Below are positions 25,151 to 32,894 of a stretch of 64,000 bases of DNA, one piece after another. Each line of letters starts with the position of its first letter. Position 1 is the first letter of the stretch. Below the pieces are notes generated by a model. The model searched no databases, was not told the origin of the DNA, and saw only the letters and a program-made list of their open reading frames with translations. The stretch lies in NCBI RefSeq assembly GCF_035688975.1, contig NZ_DASSMH010000051.1, positions 5,126 through 69,125 of the forward strand. The letters are read 5' to 3'. The stretch is from CALMNV01 sp035688975 (lineage in GTDB: Bacteria > Actinomycetota > Actinomycetes > Actinomycetales > Dermatophilaceae). The translations under genes and the position numbers were made by a program.

Positions 25151-25881
25151 GCGCGCGCCTCTCCGGGGGACCGCCACGCCAGCAGGGCGGCGAAGGCCGC
25201 GACGATGACAGGTATGCCGGGTGGCAGCGCGGGGGAGAGGGTGACCGCCACGACAGCGGCCACGACGGCGATGGCCACGGTGTCGCGGCTGCGCAGGCGT
25301 GGCCAGAGCAGTGCCGTGAACGCCGAGCACGCCGCGGCGTCGAGGCCCCACGTGCGCGGGTCGCCGATGGCGTTGCCGAGCAGGGTCCCGAGGAGGGTCA
25401 TGGCGTTCCAGAGGAGGAAGACGCTGGCCCCCGTGACCCAGAAGCCGACGCGGGCCGCTCGCACGTCGCGCTGACCCATGGCCACGGCCGTGGACTCGTC
25501 GATGGTCAGGTGCGCCGCTGCCAGGCGCCGGAGGCCGCGCACTCCGAGCAGCCGGGTGAGCTCCAGGGCGTAGAGGCCGTTGCGGATGCCGAGCATCGAC
25601 GACGCCGCGATGGCGGCCGGTGCCGCGCCCATGCCGCCCGCGACGATGCCGACGAAGGCGAACTGCGAGCCGCCGGTGAACATCAGCGCGGACAGGGCCA
25701 TCGCCTGCCCCACGTCGAGCCCGGCAGCGACGGCGAGCGCCCCGAAGCTCACGCCGTAGGCACCCGTCGCGACGCCGACGGAGACACCCTGGCGCACGAC
25801 GGACCGGCGGACCGAGGCGTCGAGCGGGCGGGGGTCGAGCGGGGCGGAGCCGAGGGAGACGGCGTCGGGCGGGCCGCTCAC
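25147..25881 (-). CDS. azlC: AzlC-family branched-chain amino acid exporter
   Basis: 244 residues with about six membrane helices and the family region ATGAYGVSFGALAVAAGLDV near 37 followed by SALMFTGGSQFAFVGI near 65. Forms a two-subunit exporter with AzlD. GTG start overlapping the stop of the upstream acetyltransferase gene. Substrate specificity beyond branched-chain amino acids is inferred from the family only. Confidence 0.9.
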   Translation of the reverse strand: MSGPPDAVSLGSAPLDPRPLDASVRRSVVRQGVSVGVATGAYGVSFGALAVAAGLDVGQAMALSALMFTGGSQFAFVGIVAGGMGAAPAAIAASSMLGIRNGLYALELTRLLGVRGLRRLAAAHLTIDESTAVAMGQRDVRAARVGFWVTGASVFLLWNAMTLLGTLLGNAIGDPRTWGLDAAACSAFTALLWPRLRSRDTVAIAVVAAVVAVTLSPALPPGIPVIVAAFAALLAWRSPGEARA

Positions 25882-26558
25882 GTGTCCGCTCCATGCTGGC
25901 GGGAGTCGTCCACCCGCGCCGAGAGCCGGACCTCGCGCTCGGCCCGACCGTCGGGGGAGACGACCCTGGCGCGGTGTGCCCCGTCGGGCTGCAGGCCGGC
26001 GGCGAGGAGGAAGGCGCGCCCGGCGTCGTCCGAGGCGAGCAGCCAGGCGTCGAGCTCGGTGCGGCCCCGGCCGCGGACGGTGTCGACGGCGGCGTTGAGC
26101 AGGCGCGACCCGTGGCCCTGGCGCCGGGCGGCGGGGTGGACGCCGAGCACGAGCAGCTCGGCGGTCTCGGCCGTCGCGTCCGGGTCGCTCGACGGGCCGA
26201 CGGCCGCGAAGCCGACGACCTGCTCGCCGGCGCACGCCACGAGCAGCACGTGGTCGGGGGTGGGCGGCTCGGCGAGCGAGCGGCGCCACACCGCCGCCAG
26301 GGCGCCGGGCTCGAGCTGGGCGACCGCCTCGGGGGCGAGGACGGCGGCATACGCCTCCCGCAGCACGACCGACTGCACGAGGGCCACCGCCGGCACGTCG
26401 GCCGGGCGGGCGAGTCGGACGCTCGCGTCGGCCAGTGGCCCGGGGTCGTGCGCGTGGGGGTGCTCGTGCGCGTGGGAGTGCTCGTGCGGGTGGGCGTGCG
26501 GGTCGTCGGGCCCGTCGGCCGGGTCGGGTGCGTGCTGGGAGGGCGCCACGTCGGGCAT
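25878..26558 (-). CDS. GNAT acetyltransferase with His-rich N-terminal tail
   Basis: 226 residues. Residues 20-41 are dominated by alternating His with Ala, Glu and Pro (PHAHPHEHSHAHEHPHAHD), a likely metal-binding tail. From about residue 46 a GNAT fold follows, with VLGVHPAARRQGHGSRLLNA near 137 as acetyl-CoA motif A. It is the first gene of a coupled run with azlC and azlD (four-base overlaps), so it may modify a substrate linked to amino acid export. The tail's coding DNA is a short low-complexity repeat. Confidence 0.85.
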   Translation of the reverse strand: MPDVAPSQHAPDPADGPDDPHAHPHEHSHAHEHPHAHDPGPLADASVRLARPADVPAVALVQSVVLREAYAAVLAPEAVAQLEPGALAAVWRRSLAEPPTPDHVLLVACAGEQVVGFAAVGPSSDPDATAETAELLVLGVHPAARRQGHGSRLLNAAVDTVRGRGRTELDAWLLASDDAGRAFLLAAGLQPDGAHRARVVSPDGRAEREVRLSARVDDSRQHGADT

Positions 26559-26585
26559 TGTCGCAGGGCCCCCGGGCCGGCCCCT

Positions 26586-26615
26586 TTGCCCGCCCTGTCG
26601 ACCATCTCGCATACT
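26586..26615 (+). promoter_or_regulatory. paaA promoter, leaderless
   Basis: TTGCCC and CATACT are 18 bases apart. The second box ends six bases before the paaA ATG, and no Shine-Dalgarno sequence is present. Confidence 0.55.
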
Positions 26616-26621
26616 GGACGC

Positions 26622-27668
26622 ATGTACGGCAACGACGTCATCGACCCGAACGAGCCGCTCAACGCGGCCGAGACGGGCGCCTATGACCACGCTCGGGAGC
26701 ACGAGGACCGCCGCGCCGAGGTCGGGGGCGACTTCGACGCGCTGCTGGCGGCCGACCAGCGCATCGAGCCGCGTGACGCGATGCCGGAGGACTACCGCCA
26801 GACCCTCATCCGCCAGATCGCCCAGCACGCGCACTCCGAGATCATCGGCATGCAGCCGGAGGGCAACTGGATCACCCGCGCCCCCTCGTTGCGGCGCAAG
26901 GCGATCCTCGTCGCCAAGGTGCAGGACGAGGCCGGTCACGGGCTCTACCTCTACTCGGCCGCCGAGACCCTCGGCATCGACCGGGCGGAGCTGCTCGACC
27001 GGCTGCACGACGGTCGGCAGAAGTACTCCTCGATCTTCAACTACCCGACGCTGACCTGGGCCGACTGCGGCGCCATCGGCTGGCTCGTCGACGGCGCGGC
27101 GATCATGAACCAGGTGCCGCTCTGCCGGTGCTCCTACGGCCCCTACGCGCGGGCCATGATCCGCGTGTGCAAGGAGGAGTCGTTCCACCAGCGGCAGGGC
27201 TTCGAGATCCTCTGGACGCTGATGCGGGGGACCGAGGCGCAGCAGGCCATGGCGCAGGACGCCGCGAACCGCTGGTGGTGGCCGGCCCTGGCGATGTTCG
27301 GCCCCCGCGACACCGGTGTGGCCGCCACCAAGGGCGGCCACACCGAGCAGTCGATGGCCTGGGGCATCAAGCGCTTCAGCAACGACGACCTGCGCCAGAA
27401 GTTCGTCGACATGACGGTGCCGCAGGCGCACAAGCTCGGCCTCACGCTGCCCGACCCCGAGCTGCGCTGGAACGAGGAGCGCGGGCACTGGGACTTCGGC
27501 GAGGTCGACTGGGACGAGTTCTGGCGCGTGCTCCGGGGCGACGGCCCGTGCAACGCGGAGCGGATCGCCCACCGGCGGCACGCCCACGAGGAGGGCGCCT
27601 GGGTCCGGGAGGCCGCGACGGCGTATGCCGCGAAGCGGGCTGCCGTGCGGGAGGGCAGTGCCGCGTGA
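26622..27668 (+). CDS. paaA: Phenylacetyl-CoA epoxidase subunit PaaA
   Basis: Catalytic di-iron subunit of the epoxidase that converts phenylacetyl-CoA to its 1,2-epoxide, the key step of aerobic phenylacetate breakdown. 348 residues with iron-ligand motifs QHAHSEIIGMQPEGNW near 68, KVQDEAGHGLYLY near 97 and CKEESFHQRQGFEI near 183. First gene of paaABCDE. The ATG is supported by the promoter spacing; the longer open frame overlaps the opposite-strand gene. Confidence 0.97.
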   Translation: MYGNDVIDPNEPLNAAETGAYDHAREHEDRRAEVGGDFDALLAADQRIEPRDAMPEDYRQTLIRQIAQHAHSEIIGMQPEGNWITRAPSLRRKAILVAKVQDEAGHGLYLYSAAETLGIDRAELLDRLHDGRQKYSSIFNYPTLTWADCGAIGWLVDGAAIMNQVPLCRCSYGPYARAMIRVCKEESFHQRQGFEILWTLMRGTEAQQAMAQDAANRWWWPALAMFGPRDTGVAATKGGHTEQSMAWGIKRFSNDDLRQKFVDMTVPQAHKLGLTLPDPELRWNEERGHWDFGEVDWDEFWRVLRGDGPCNAERIAHRRHAHEEGAWVREAATAYAAKRAAVREGSAA

Positions 27669-27955
27669 GCGAGGAGAGGCCCTGGCCGCTCTACGAGGTC
27701 TTCGTCCGGCCCAAGCGCGGGCTCTCGCACGTGCACGTCGGCTCGCTCCACGCGCCGGACGAGCGGATGGCCCTGCGCAACGGGCGCGACCTCTACACGC
27801 GCCGGCAGGAGGGCGTCTCGATCTGGGTCGTCCGCGCCGACGCGATCACCGCGAGCAGCCCCGACGAGAAGGACGCCTTCTTCGACCCGGCCGCCGACAA
27901 GGTCTACCGCCACCCGACGTTCTACGACGTGCCCGAGGACGTCGACTACCTATGA
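27665..27955 (+). CDS. paaB: Phenylacetyl-CoA epoxidase subunit PaaB
   Basis: Small structural subunit that bridges PaaAC heterodimers. 96 residues with WPLYEVFVRPKRGLSHVHVG at residue 7 and LRNGRDLYTRRQEGVSIWVV near 38, both typical of the family. GTG start overlapping the paaA stop by four bases, and itself overlapping paaC. Confidence 0.96.
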   Translation: MSEERPWPLYEVFVRPKRGLSHVHVGSLHAPDERMALRNGRDLYTRRQEGVSIWVVRADAITASSPDEKDAFFDPAADKVYRHPTFYDVPEDVDYL

Positions 27956-28776
27956 CGGACGACCGCACTCGCGCCCCGAGCGAGGCCCCGAGCGAGGCCC
28001 CGAGCGAGGGCACCGCGAAGCTCGGCTCTGCGGCATACCTGCTCGCGGTGGCCGACGACGCGCTCGTCTACGCCCAACGGCTGGGTGAGTGGCTCACCAA
28101 CGCGCCGCAGCTCGAGGAGGACATGGCGCTCGGCAACATCTGCCTCGACCTGCTCGGGCAGGCGCGGGCCCTCTATCCCAGGGTCGGCGAGCTCGACGGG
28201 ACGGGGCGCGGCGAGGACGACTTCGCGATGCTGCGTGACGAACGCGCGTTCCGCAACGTCCACCTCGTGGAGCAGGAGCGCGGGGACTTCGCCCAGGAGA
28301 TGGCCCGCCTGCTCTGGTTCTCCGCCTACCAGCTCGACCTCTACGGCGGAGCGCTTGCCGGCTCGGCCGACCCGGTGGCGGCGGGGGTCGCGGAGAAGGC
28401 CGTCAAGGAGGTGCGCTACCACCTCGACCATGCCCGCCAGTGGGTGCTGCGGCTCGGTGACGGCACCGACGAGTCGCACCGCCGGATGCAGGCGGCCCTC
28501 GACTGGGTGGCGCCCTACGTCGACGAGCTGTTCGACGACGAGCCGCACGCCCGGGCGGCCGTCGAGTGCGGCGTGCTGCGGCGGCTGCCGTCGCAGGCAC
28601 GGCCGACGGTCCTCGCCGCCGTGGAGCGCGTCGTCGACGAGGCGACCCTGAGCATGCCGGAGCCGGCCCGGTGGCGCTCCCGAGGCGGGCGCGACGGCAT
28701 CCACTCGCGCCCCATGGGCTTCCTGCTCGCCGAGCTGCAGCACGTCGCCCGTTCCCACCCCGGGGCGAGCTGGTGA
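27952..28776 (+). CDS. paaC: Phenylacetyl-CoA epoxidase subunit PaaC
   Basis: Non-catalytic ferritin-like partner of PaaA. 274 residues with DDALVYAQRLGEWLTNAPQL near 35, LLGQARALYPRVGEL near 67 and EVRYHLDHARQWVLRLGDGT near 150. The N-terminal extension carries three APSE repeats encoded by an 11- to 12-base tandem repeat, absent from most PaaC proteins as I know them. Overlaps paaB and paaD, so the operon is translationally coupled. Confidence 0.95.
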   Translation: MTDDRTRAPSEAPSEAPSEGTAKLGSAAYLLAVADDALVYAQRLGEWLTNAPQLEEDMALGNICLDLLGQARALYPRVGELDGTGRGEDDFAMLRDERAFRNVHLVEQERGDFAQEMARLLWFSAYQLDLYGGALAGSADPVAAGVAEKAVKEVRYHLDHARQWVLRLGDGTDESHRRMQAALDWVAPYVDELFDDEPHARAAVECGVLRRLPSQARPTVLAAVERVVDEATLSMPEPARWRSRGGRDGIHSRPMGFLLAELQHVARSHPGASW

Positions 28777-29291
28777 TGGCCACGACGGTGAGCGTGCCTG
28801 TCTCCGAGGCGATCTCGCGCATCCCCGACCCCGAGGTGCCGGTCGTCACGATCGCCGACCTCGGCATCCTGCGCGACGTGCAGGTCGACGAGGAGGCCCG
28901 CACGGTGACGGTGACGATCACGCCGACCTACTCCGGGTGCCCGGCCATGGAGGCGATCGCGGCGCGGGTCGACTTCGAGGCGCGGGCGCTCGGGTATGCC
29001 GTGTCGGTCCGCACCCGGCTCTCGCCCGCCTGGACCACCGACTGGGTGACCGAGGCTGGCCGGGACAAGCTGCGCCGCTTCGGGATCGTCCCGCCCGGCC
29101 CGGCCGGTCCGGTGCGGAGCGCCGGGCCTGCGGGGCCGGTGCCCGTCGAGCTCGGGCGGCACGTCGTGGCCTGCCCGCACTGCGGGTCCACGGACACGAC
29201 CGAGATCTCCCACTTCGGCTCGACGGCCTGCAAGGCGCTGCGCCGCTGCGAGGCGTGCCGGGAGCCGTTCGACGAGTTCAAGGCGCTCTAG
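28776..29291 (+). CDS. paaD: Phenylacetate degradation protein PaaD (PaaJ)
   Basis: MIP18/DUF59-type protein thought to mature the iron-sulfur or di-iron centres of the epoxidase. 171 residues: RIPDPEVPVVTIADLGIL near 15, TPTYSGCPAMEAI near 49 and a C-terminal zinc ribbon CPHCGS...CKALRRCEACRE (about 134-161). ATG overlaps the paaC stop by one base. Confidence 0.95.
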   Translation: MATTVSVPVSEAISRIPDPEVPVVTIADLGILRDVQVDEEARTVTVTITPTYSGCPAMEAIAARVDFEARALGYAVSVRTRLSPAWTTDWVTEAGRDKLRRFGIVPPGPAGPVRSAGPAGPVPVELGRHVVACPHCGSTDTTEISHFGSTACKALRRCEACREPFDEFKAL

Positions 29292-29305
29292 GTGAGGCGC
29301 CCTCG

Positions 29306-30496
29306 ATGACCGAGACCACCGACCCGGTCGGCGTCCGCACGCCCCCGGCGGACGGCGCGGAGGGCGGGGCGCCCGTGGCCCCCGGGGCGGCCGTGGCGGG
29401 GCCGGGAGGCCGGCACCGCGGCCGCTTCCATCCGCTCACCGTGGCTGCGGTCGAGCGGCTGACCGACGATGCGGTGGCCGTGACCTTCGCGGTCCCGGGC
29501 GACCTCGTCGAGGAGTACGCGTTCGAGCCGGGCCAGCACCTCACGGTGCGGGCCGTGCTGGGCGGCGAGGAGGTGCGCCAGTCCTACTCGATCTGCCAGT
29601 CCCGCAACGCGCCCGGCGGATCGCGCCGTCTGAGAGTCGCGGTCGCCCGCGTGCCGGGCGGCCGGATGTCGACGTGGTTCACCGACGTCGTGCGCCCGGG
29701 CGACCGGATGGAGGTCATGACGCCGCTCGGGTCGTTCACCTGCCCGACCCGGCCCGACGGCATACGACACCACGTCGCCATCGCGGCGGGCTCGGGCATC
29801 ACGCCGGTCCTCTCGCTGATCACCACGGCCCTCGAGGACGAGCCGGGGTCGCGTGTGACGCTCCTCTTCGGCAACCGCCGGACGGGCACGATCATGTTCC
29901 TCGAGGAGCTCGAGGACCTCAAGAACCGGTTCCCCGAGCGCTTTCACCTCGTCAGCGTCCTGTCCCGGGAGGCGCAGGACGTCGAGCTCTTCTCCGGTCG
30001 GCTCGACCGCGAGCGTCTGGAGCGGATCTTCGCGACCCTGGTGCCACCGGCGACGGTGGACGAGTGGTACCTGTGCGGGCCCTACCGCATGGTGCTCGAG
30101 GCGGAGGCGCTGCTGCTCGACCGCGGCGTCGACCCGCGCCACGTGCACCACGAGATCTTCCACGTCGACGACGGCGCGCCGCGGGCCAAGGTGGTCGTCA
30201 ACGACACTGCTCCTCCCGAGGCAGTGGTCACCGTCAACCTCGACGGGCGCACGACCGTCATCCCGATGCCGACGCGCGAGGAGTCCATCCTCGACGCCAC
30301 CCTGCGGTCGCGGCCCGACGCGCCCTACTCGTGCACCGGCGGCGTGTGCGGCACCTGCCGGGCGCGGCTCGTCTCCGGCCAGGTGCGGATGGACCGCAAC
30401 TTCGCGCTGGAGCCGGAGGAGGTCGCCGCCGGCATCGTGCTCGCCTGCCAGAGCCACCCGGTGACCGACGAGGTGTCCCTGGACTACGACGCCTGA
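29306..30496 (+). CDS. paaE: Phenylacetyl-CoA epoxidase reductase PaaE (PaaK)
   Basis: Electron-transfer subunit feeding the epoxidase from NADPH. 396 residues: an FAD-binding barrel (QSYSICQS near 92), an NAD-binding domain (AAGSGITPVLSLI near 161, WYLCGPYRMV near 254) and a C-terminal plant-type 2Fe-2S domain with CTGGVCGTC near 346 and the last Cys in ACQSHP. A 35-residue Gly/Ala/Pro-rich N-terminus is unusual. Last gene of the paa set here; paaK ligase, paaG, paaZ and a regulator are not in the window. Confidence 0.95.
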   Translation: MTETTDPVGVRTPPADGAEGGAPVAPGAAVAGPGGRHRGRFHPLTVAAVERLTDDAVAVTFAVPGDLVEEYAFEPGQHLTVRAVLGGEEVRQSYSICQSRNAPGGSRRLRVAVARVPGGRMSTWFTDVVRPGDRMEVMTPLGSFTCPTRPDGIRHHVAIAAGSGITPVLSLITTALEDEPGSRVTLLFGNRRTGTIMFLEELEDLKNRFPERFHLVSVLSREAQDVELFSGRLDRERLERIFATLVPPATVDEWYLCGPYRMVLEAEALLLDRGVDPRHVHHEIFHVDDGAPRAKVVVNDTAPPEAVVTVNLDGRTTVIPMPTREESILDATLRSRPDAPYSCTGGVCGTCRARLVSGQVRMDRNFALEPEEVAAGIVLACQSHPVTDEVSLDYDA

Positions 30497-30540
30497 CCCC
30501 GGGCGAGCGTGGTGGCGCGGTCGCGGTGCTGCCGTGGCGT

Positions 30541-30583
30541 GCTGTGTGCGGTATGCCGTGCCCCGACTCGGACGACCGCACAC
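30541..30583. repeat. Hairpin direct repeat, left copy
   Basis: Shares 40 of 43 bases with 31683-31725. It holds the perfect inverted repeat CTGTGTGCGGT (30542-30552) / ACCGCACACAG (30575-30585). The two copies flank the AbiEi/DUF559 gene. Confidence 0.9.
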
Positions 30584-30644
30584 AGGCCCGTTGGGCGGCC
30601 GCACACAGGCCCGTGGGGCGGCCGCACACAGGCCCGTCGGGGGG
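30576..30644. repeat. 23-bp tandem repeat, three units
   Basis: Units start at 30576, 30599 and 30622 and share CCGCACACAGGCCCGT; the following seven bases vary slightly. The first unit is also the right arm of the hairpin at 30541-30585. No gene is seen between paaE and the ATG at 30701. Confidence 0.9.
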
Positions 30645-30700
30645 CCGCTGCCTGTGGATGGGCCGGCCGCCCCGGGCGCCCGGCCGCCGATCATGGCTGC

Positions 30701-31675
30701 ATGCGTGACGCCCGCAGGGAGGGGGTCGACCGGCTGCTCGCGGCGCGGATCGCCGGGCAGGCGGGGCTGCTCACGCGCGCCCAGGCGCATGGTGGCGGCT
30801 TCACGGACGACGCGATCGCGTGGCGGGTGGCGTCGGGTCGGTGGCTGGCGGTCCATCCCGGGGTCTACCTCACCATGCCGGGGAGGGACGACTGGGAGAT
30901 GCGAGCAGTCGCCGCGCTCCTGTGCGTCGGCGCACCGGCCGCGCTGTGCGGTCCGAGCGCCGGTCATGCCTGGGGGCTGGTCTCCGAGCCGACCGGAGGC
31001 GTCACCGTCGTCGTGCCCGCCGGCCGCCGCGGCACGTCACGTCCGGGCATCGAGGTGACGCGCAGTCGCCACATGCTCGAGCGGGTGCACCCGAGCGCCT
31101 GGCCTCACCGCGTGACCGCGGAGCACGCCGTGCTCGACCTCGCGGGTGGCCGGCCCATGGACCGAATCGTGGGGCTCGTGGCGCGGGCCTGCCAGAAGGG
31201 CCTCGTGTCGACGCAGTCGCTGGCCGCGGCCCTCGACAGCCGCCCCGGGCAGGCCCATCGGCGGCTCCTGCTCGAGGGGCTGACGGGGGTCGGGCTCGGC
31301 GTGGAGAGCCCCGCCGAGTGGCGCTATGTGCACGACGTCGAGCGCGCGCACGGGCTGCCCGAGGCGCGTCGCCAGGACCCCGGGACCGGCTCCACGCGCC
31401 GCGACAACGCGTATGACGAGGTCAGGCTCATCGTGGAGGTCGACGGCCGCCTCGGGCACGAGGGCTGGGTCGGACGTCAGCGCGACGGTCGCCGTGACCG
31501 GGCGTCCGCCCGCGAGGGGTGGCTCACCGTGCGCGTCTTCTGGCCGGACGTCGCCCTGACCCCGTGCGAGCTGGCCGCCGAGCTGGTCGACATCCTCCGG
31601 GCCCGCGGCTGGCGCGGCATACCGCGGCCCTGCCGACGCCCCGGCTGCGCGCTGGTCCGCGGCATCGTCGTGTGA
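30701..31675 (+). CDS. AbiEi-type HTH plus DUF559 nuclease-like protein
   Basis: 324 residues. The N-terminal part (about 8-60) resembles the AbiEi antitoxin helix-turn-helix region: GLLTRAQAHGGGFTDDAIAW and SGRWLAVHPGVYLTMPGRDD. The C-terminal part (about 235-310) resembles DUF559/Vsr-like endonucleases, with LIVEVDGRLGHEGWVG and RDRASAREGWLTVRVFWPDV carrying likely acidic metal ligands. Such proteins occur in many copies in actinobacteria and their role is unsettled; no toxin partner is adjacent. It is enclosed by near-identical hairpin repeats, which suggests a mobile or duplicated module. Confidence 0.75.
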   Translation: MRDARREGVDRLLAARIAGQAGLLTRAQAHGGGFTDDAIAWRVASGRWLAVHPGVYLTMPGRDDWEMRAVAALLCVGAPAALCGPSAGHAWGLVSEPTGGVTVVVPAGRRGTSRPGIEVTRSRHMLERVHPSAWPHRVTAEHAVLDLAGGRPMDRIVGLVARACQKGLVSTQSLAAALDSRPGQAHRRLLLEGLTGVGLGVESPAEWRYVHDVERAHGLPEARRQDPGTGSTRRDNAYDEVRLIVEVDGRLGHEGWVGRQRDGRRDRASAREGWLTVRVFWPDVALTPCELAAELVDILRARGWRGIPRPCRRPGCALVRGIVV

Positions 31676-31682
31676 CGCCGGC

Positions 31683-31725
31683 GCTGTGTGCGGTATGCCG
31701 TGCCCCGGCCCGGACGGCCGCACAC
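31683..31725. repeat. Hairpin direct repeat, right copy
   Basis: Begins seven bases after the nuclease-like gene's stop. The first 25 bases are identical to the left copy at 30541; three mismatches follow. Inverted arms GTGTGCGG and CCGCACAC are kept. Confidence 0.9.
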
Positions 31726-31763
31726 GGCTGCACGTGGCGGTCGATGGGACGCGGCCCCGGTGT

Positions 31764-31769
31764 TAGGTT
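31764..31769 (+). promoter_or_regulatory. Putative thyA -10 box, leaderless start
   Basis: TAGGTT lies seven bases before the thyA GTG, with no Shine-Dalgarno sequence. Confidence 0.45.
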
Positions 31770-31776
31770 TCGGGGC

Positions 31777-32592
31777 GTGCGGCAGTATCTCGACCTCCTC
31801 GGCCACGTCCTCACCCACGGCGAGGAGAAGAGCGACCGGACCGGCACCGGTACGCGGAGCGTCTTCGGGCACCAGATGCGCTTCGACCTCGCGGACGGCT
31901 TCCCGGTCGTGACGACGAAGCGGCTGCACCTGCGCTCGATCATCGGCGAGCTGTTGTGGTTCCTCCGCGGCGACACCAACGTGCGGTGGCTGCGGGAGCG
32001 CGGCATCACGATCTGGGACGAGTGGGCCGACGAGCACGGCGAGCTGGGCCCGGTCTATGGCTACCAGTGGCGCTCCTGGCCCACGCCGGACGGGCGGCAC
32101 GTCGACCAGATCGCCCGGGTCATCGAGTCCATCCGGACCAACCCCGACTCGCGACGGCACATCGTCTCGGCCTGGAACGTCGCCGACGTCGACGACATGG
32201 CCCTGCCGCCGTGCCACACGATGTTTCAGTTCTACGTCGGTGCGCCGCGAGGGGCGGGCGGTCGCCGCCGCCTGTCGTGCCAGCTCTACCAACGCTCGGC
32301 CGACGTCTTCCTCGGGGTGCCGTTCAACATCGCTTCCTACGCGCTGCTCACGCAGATGGTGGCCCAGCTGACCGACCTGGAGCCGGGGGAGTTCGTGCAC
32401 ACCCTCGGTGACGCGCACCTCTACCTCAACCACCTCGAGCAGGCCCGGCTGCAGCTGACGCGGGAGCCGCATCCGCTGCCGACGATGCGGATCACGCCGG
32501 GCAAGACCGACATCGACGCCTTCGACCTCGACGACTTCGCGCTCGAGGGCTACGTGGCGCACCCGTCGATCAAGGCGCCGATCGCCGTCTGA
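31777..32592 (+). CDS. thyA: Thymidylate synthase
   Basis: Makes dTMP from dUMP using methylene-tetrahydrofolate. 271 residues, usual length. Catalytic Cys is residue 146 in ALPPCHTMFQFYV; other signatures are SDRTGTGTRSVFGHQMRFDL near 19, ELLWFLRGDTN near 59 and QRSADVFLGVPFNIASYALL near 174. The GTG start is chosen from the family N-terminus and the -10 spacing. folA follows after 302 bases; the pair recycles the dihydrofolate made here. Its last codons and stop are repeated downstream. Confidence 0.97.
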   Translation: MRQYLDLLGHVLTHGEEKSDRTGTGTRSVFGHQMRFDLADGFPVVTTKRLHLRSIIGELLWFLRGDTNVRWLRERGITIWDEWADEHGELGPVYGYQWRSWPTPDGRHVDQIARVIESIRTNPDSRRHIVSAWNVADVDDMALPPCHTMFQFYVGAPRGAGGRRRLSCQLYQRSADVFLGVPFNIASYALLTQMVAQLTDLEPGEFVHTLGDAHLYLNHLEQARLQLTREPHPLPTMRITPGKTDIDAFDLDDFALEGYVAHPSIKAPIAV

Positions 32593-32712
32593 GCCAAGGC
32601 GTGAGGATCGACCGAGCGCCAGCGAGCGAGGACCGGAGCGCCGCTTCGGCTCGGGCGGCAGAGCGGGTGGCCGTCTGAGCCAAGGCGTGAGGATCGACCG
32701 AGCGCCAGCGAG
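32584..32712. repeat. 43-bp direct repeat copying the thyA 3' end
   Basis: Bases 32584-32626, which begin in the last codons of thyA and contain its TGA, recur without mismatch at 32670-32712. The two copies are separated by 43 bases. Confidence 0.9.
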
Positions 32713-32730
32713 GCAGGCCGCCGGGATCAC

Positions 32731-32816
32731 CTGGCGGATCAACTGGCGGATCAACTGGCGGATGGTGTCGTCAGGGCAGCATCAGTCGCGAGTTGATCTG
32801 CCAGTTGATCTGCCGC
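32731..32816. repeat. 12-bp units forming a long hairpin
   Basis: GGCGGATCAACT occurs twice (32733-32756), plus a partial third unit. AGTTGATCTGCC occurs twice in opposite sense (32791-32814). The arms pair over 24 bases with two G-U pairs around a 34-base loop, between thyA and folA. Confidence 0.85.
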
Positions 32817-32820
32817 GGCG

Positions 32821-32868
32821 GCCGACCGGCGAAGCGGCCGACCGGCGAAGCGGACCACCGGCGAGGCG
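32821..32868. repeat. 16-bp tandem repeat upstream of folA
   Basis: GCCGACCGGCGAAGCG occurs twice and is followed by the variant GACCACCGGCGAGGCG, ending 26 bases before the folA ATG. Confidence 0.9.
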
Positions 32869-32894
32869 GAGCCCTTCTCTGAGAGGCTGGACCC

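Noticed and set aside
26435..26686. Short frame across the paaA promoter
   Set aside because: It is a shadow of the His-rich coding repeat and would overlap the paaA promoter and start.
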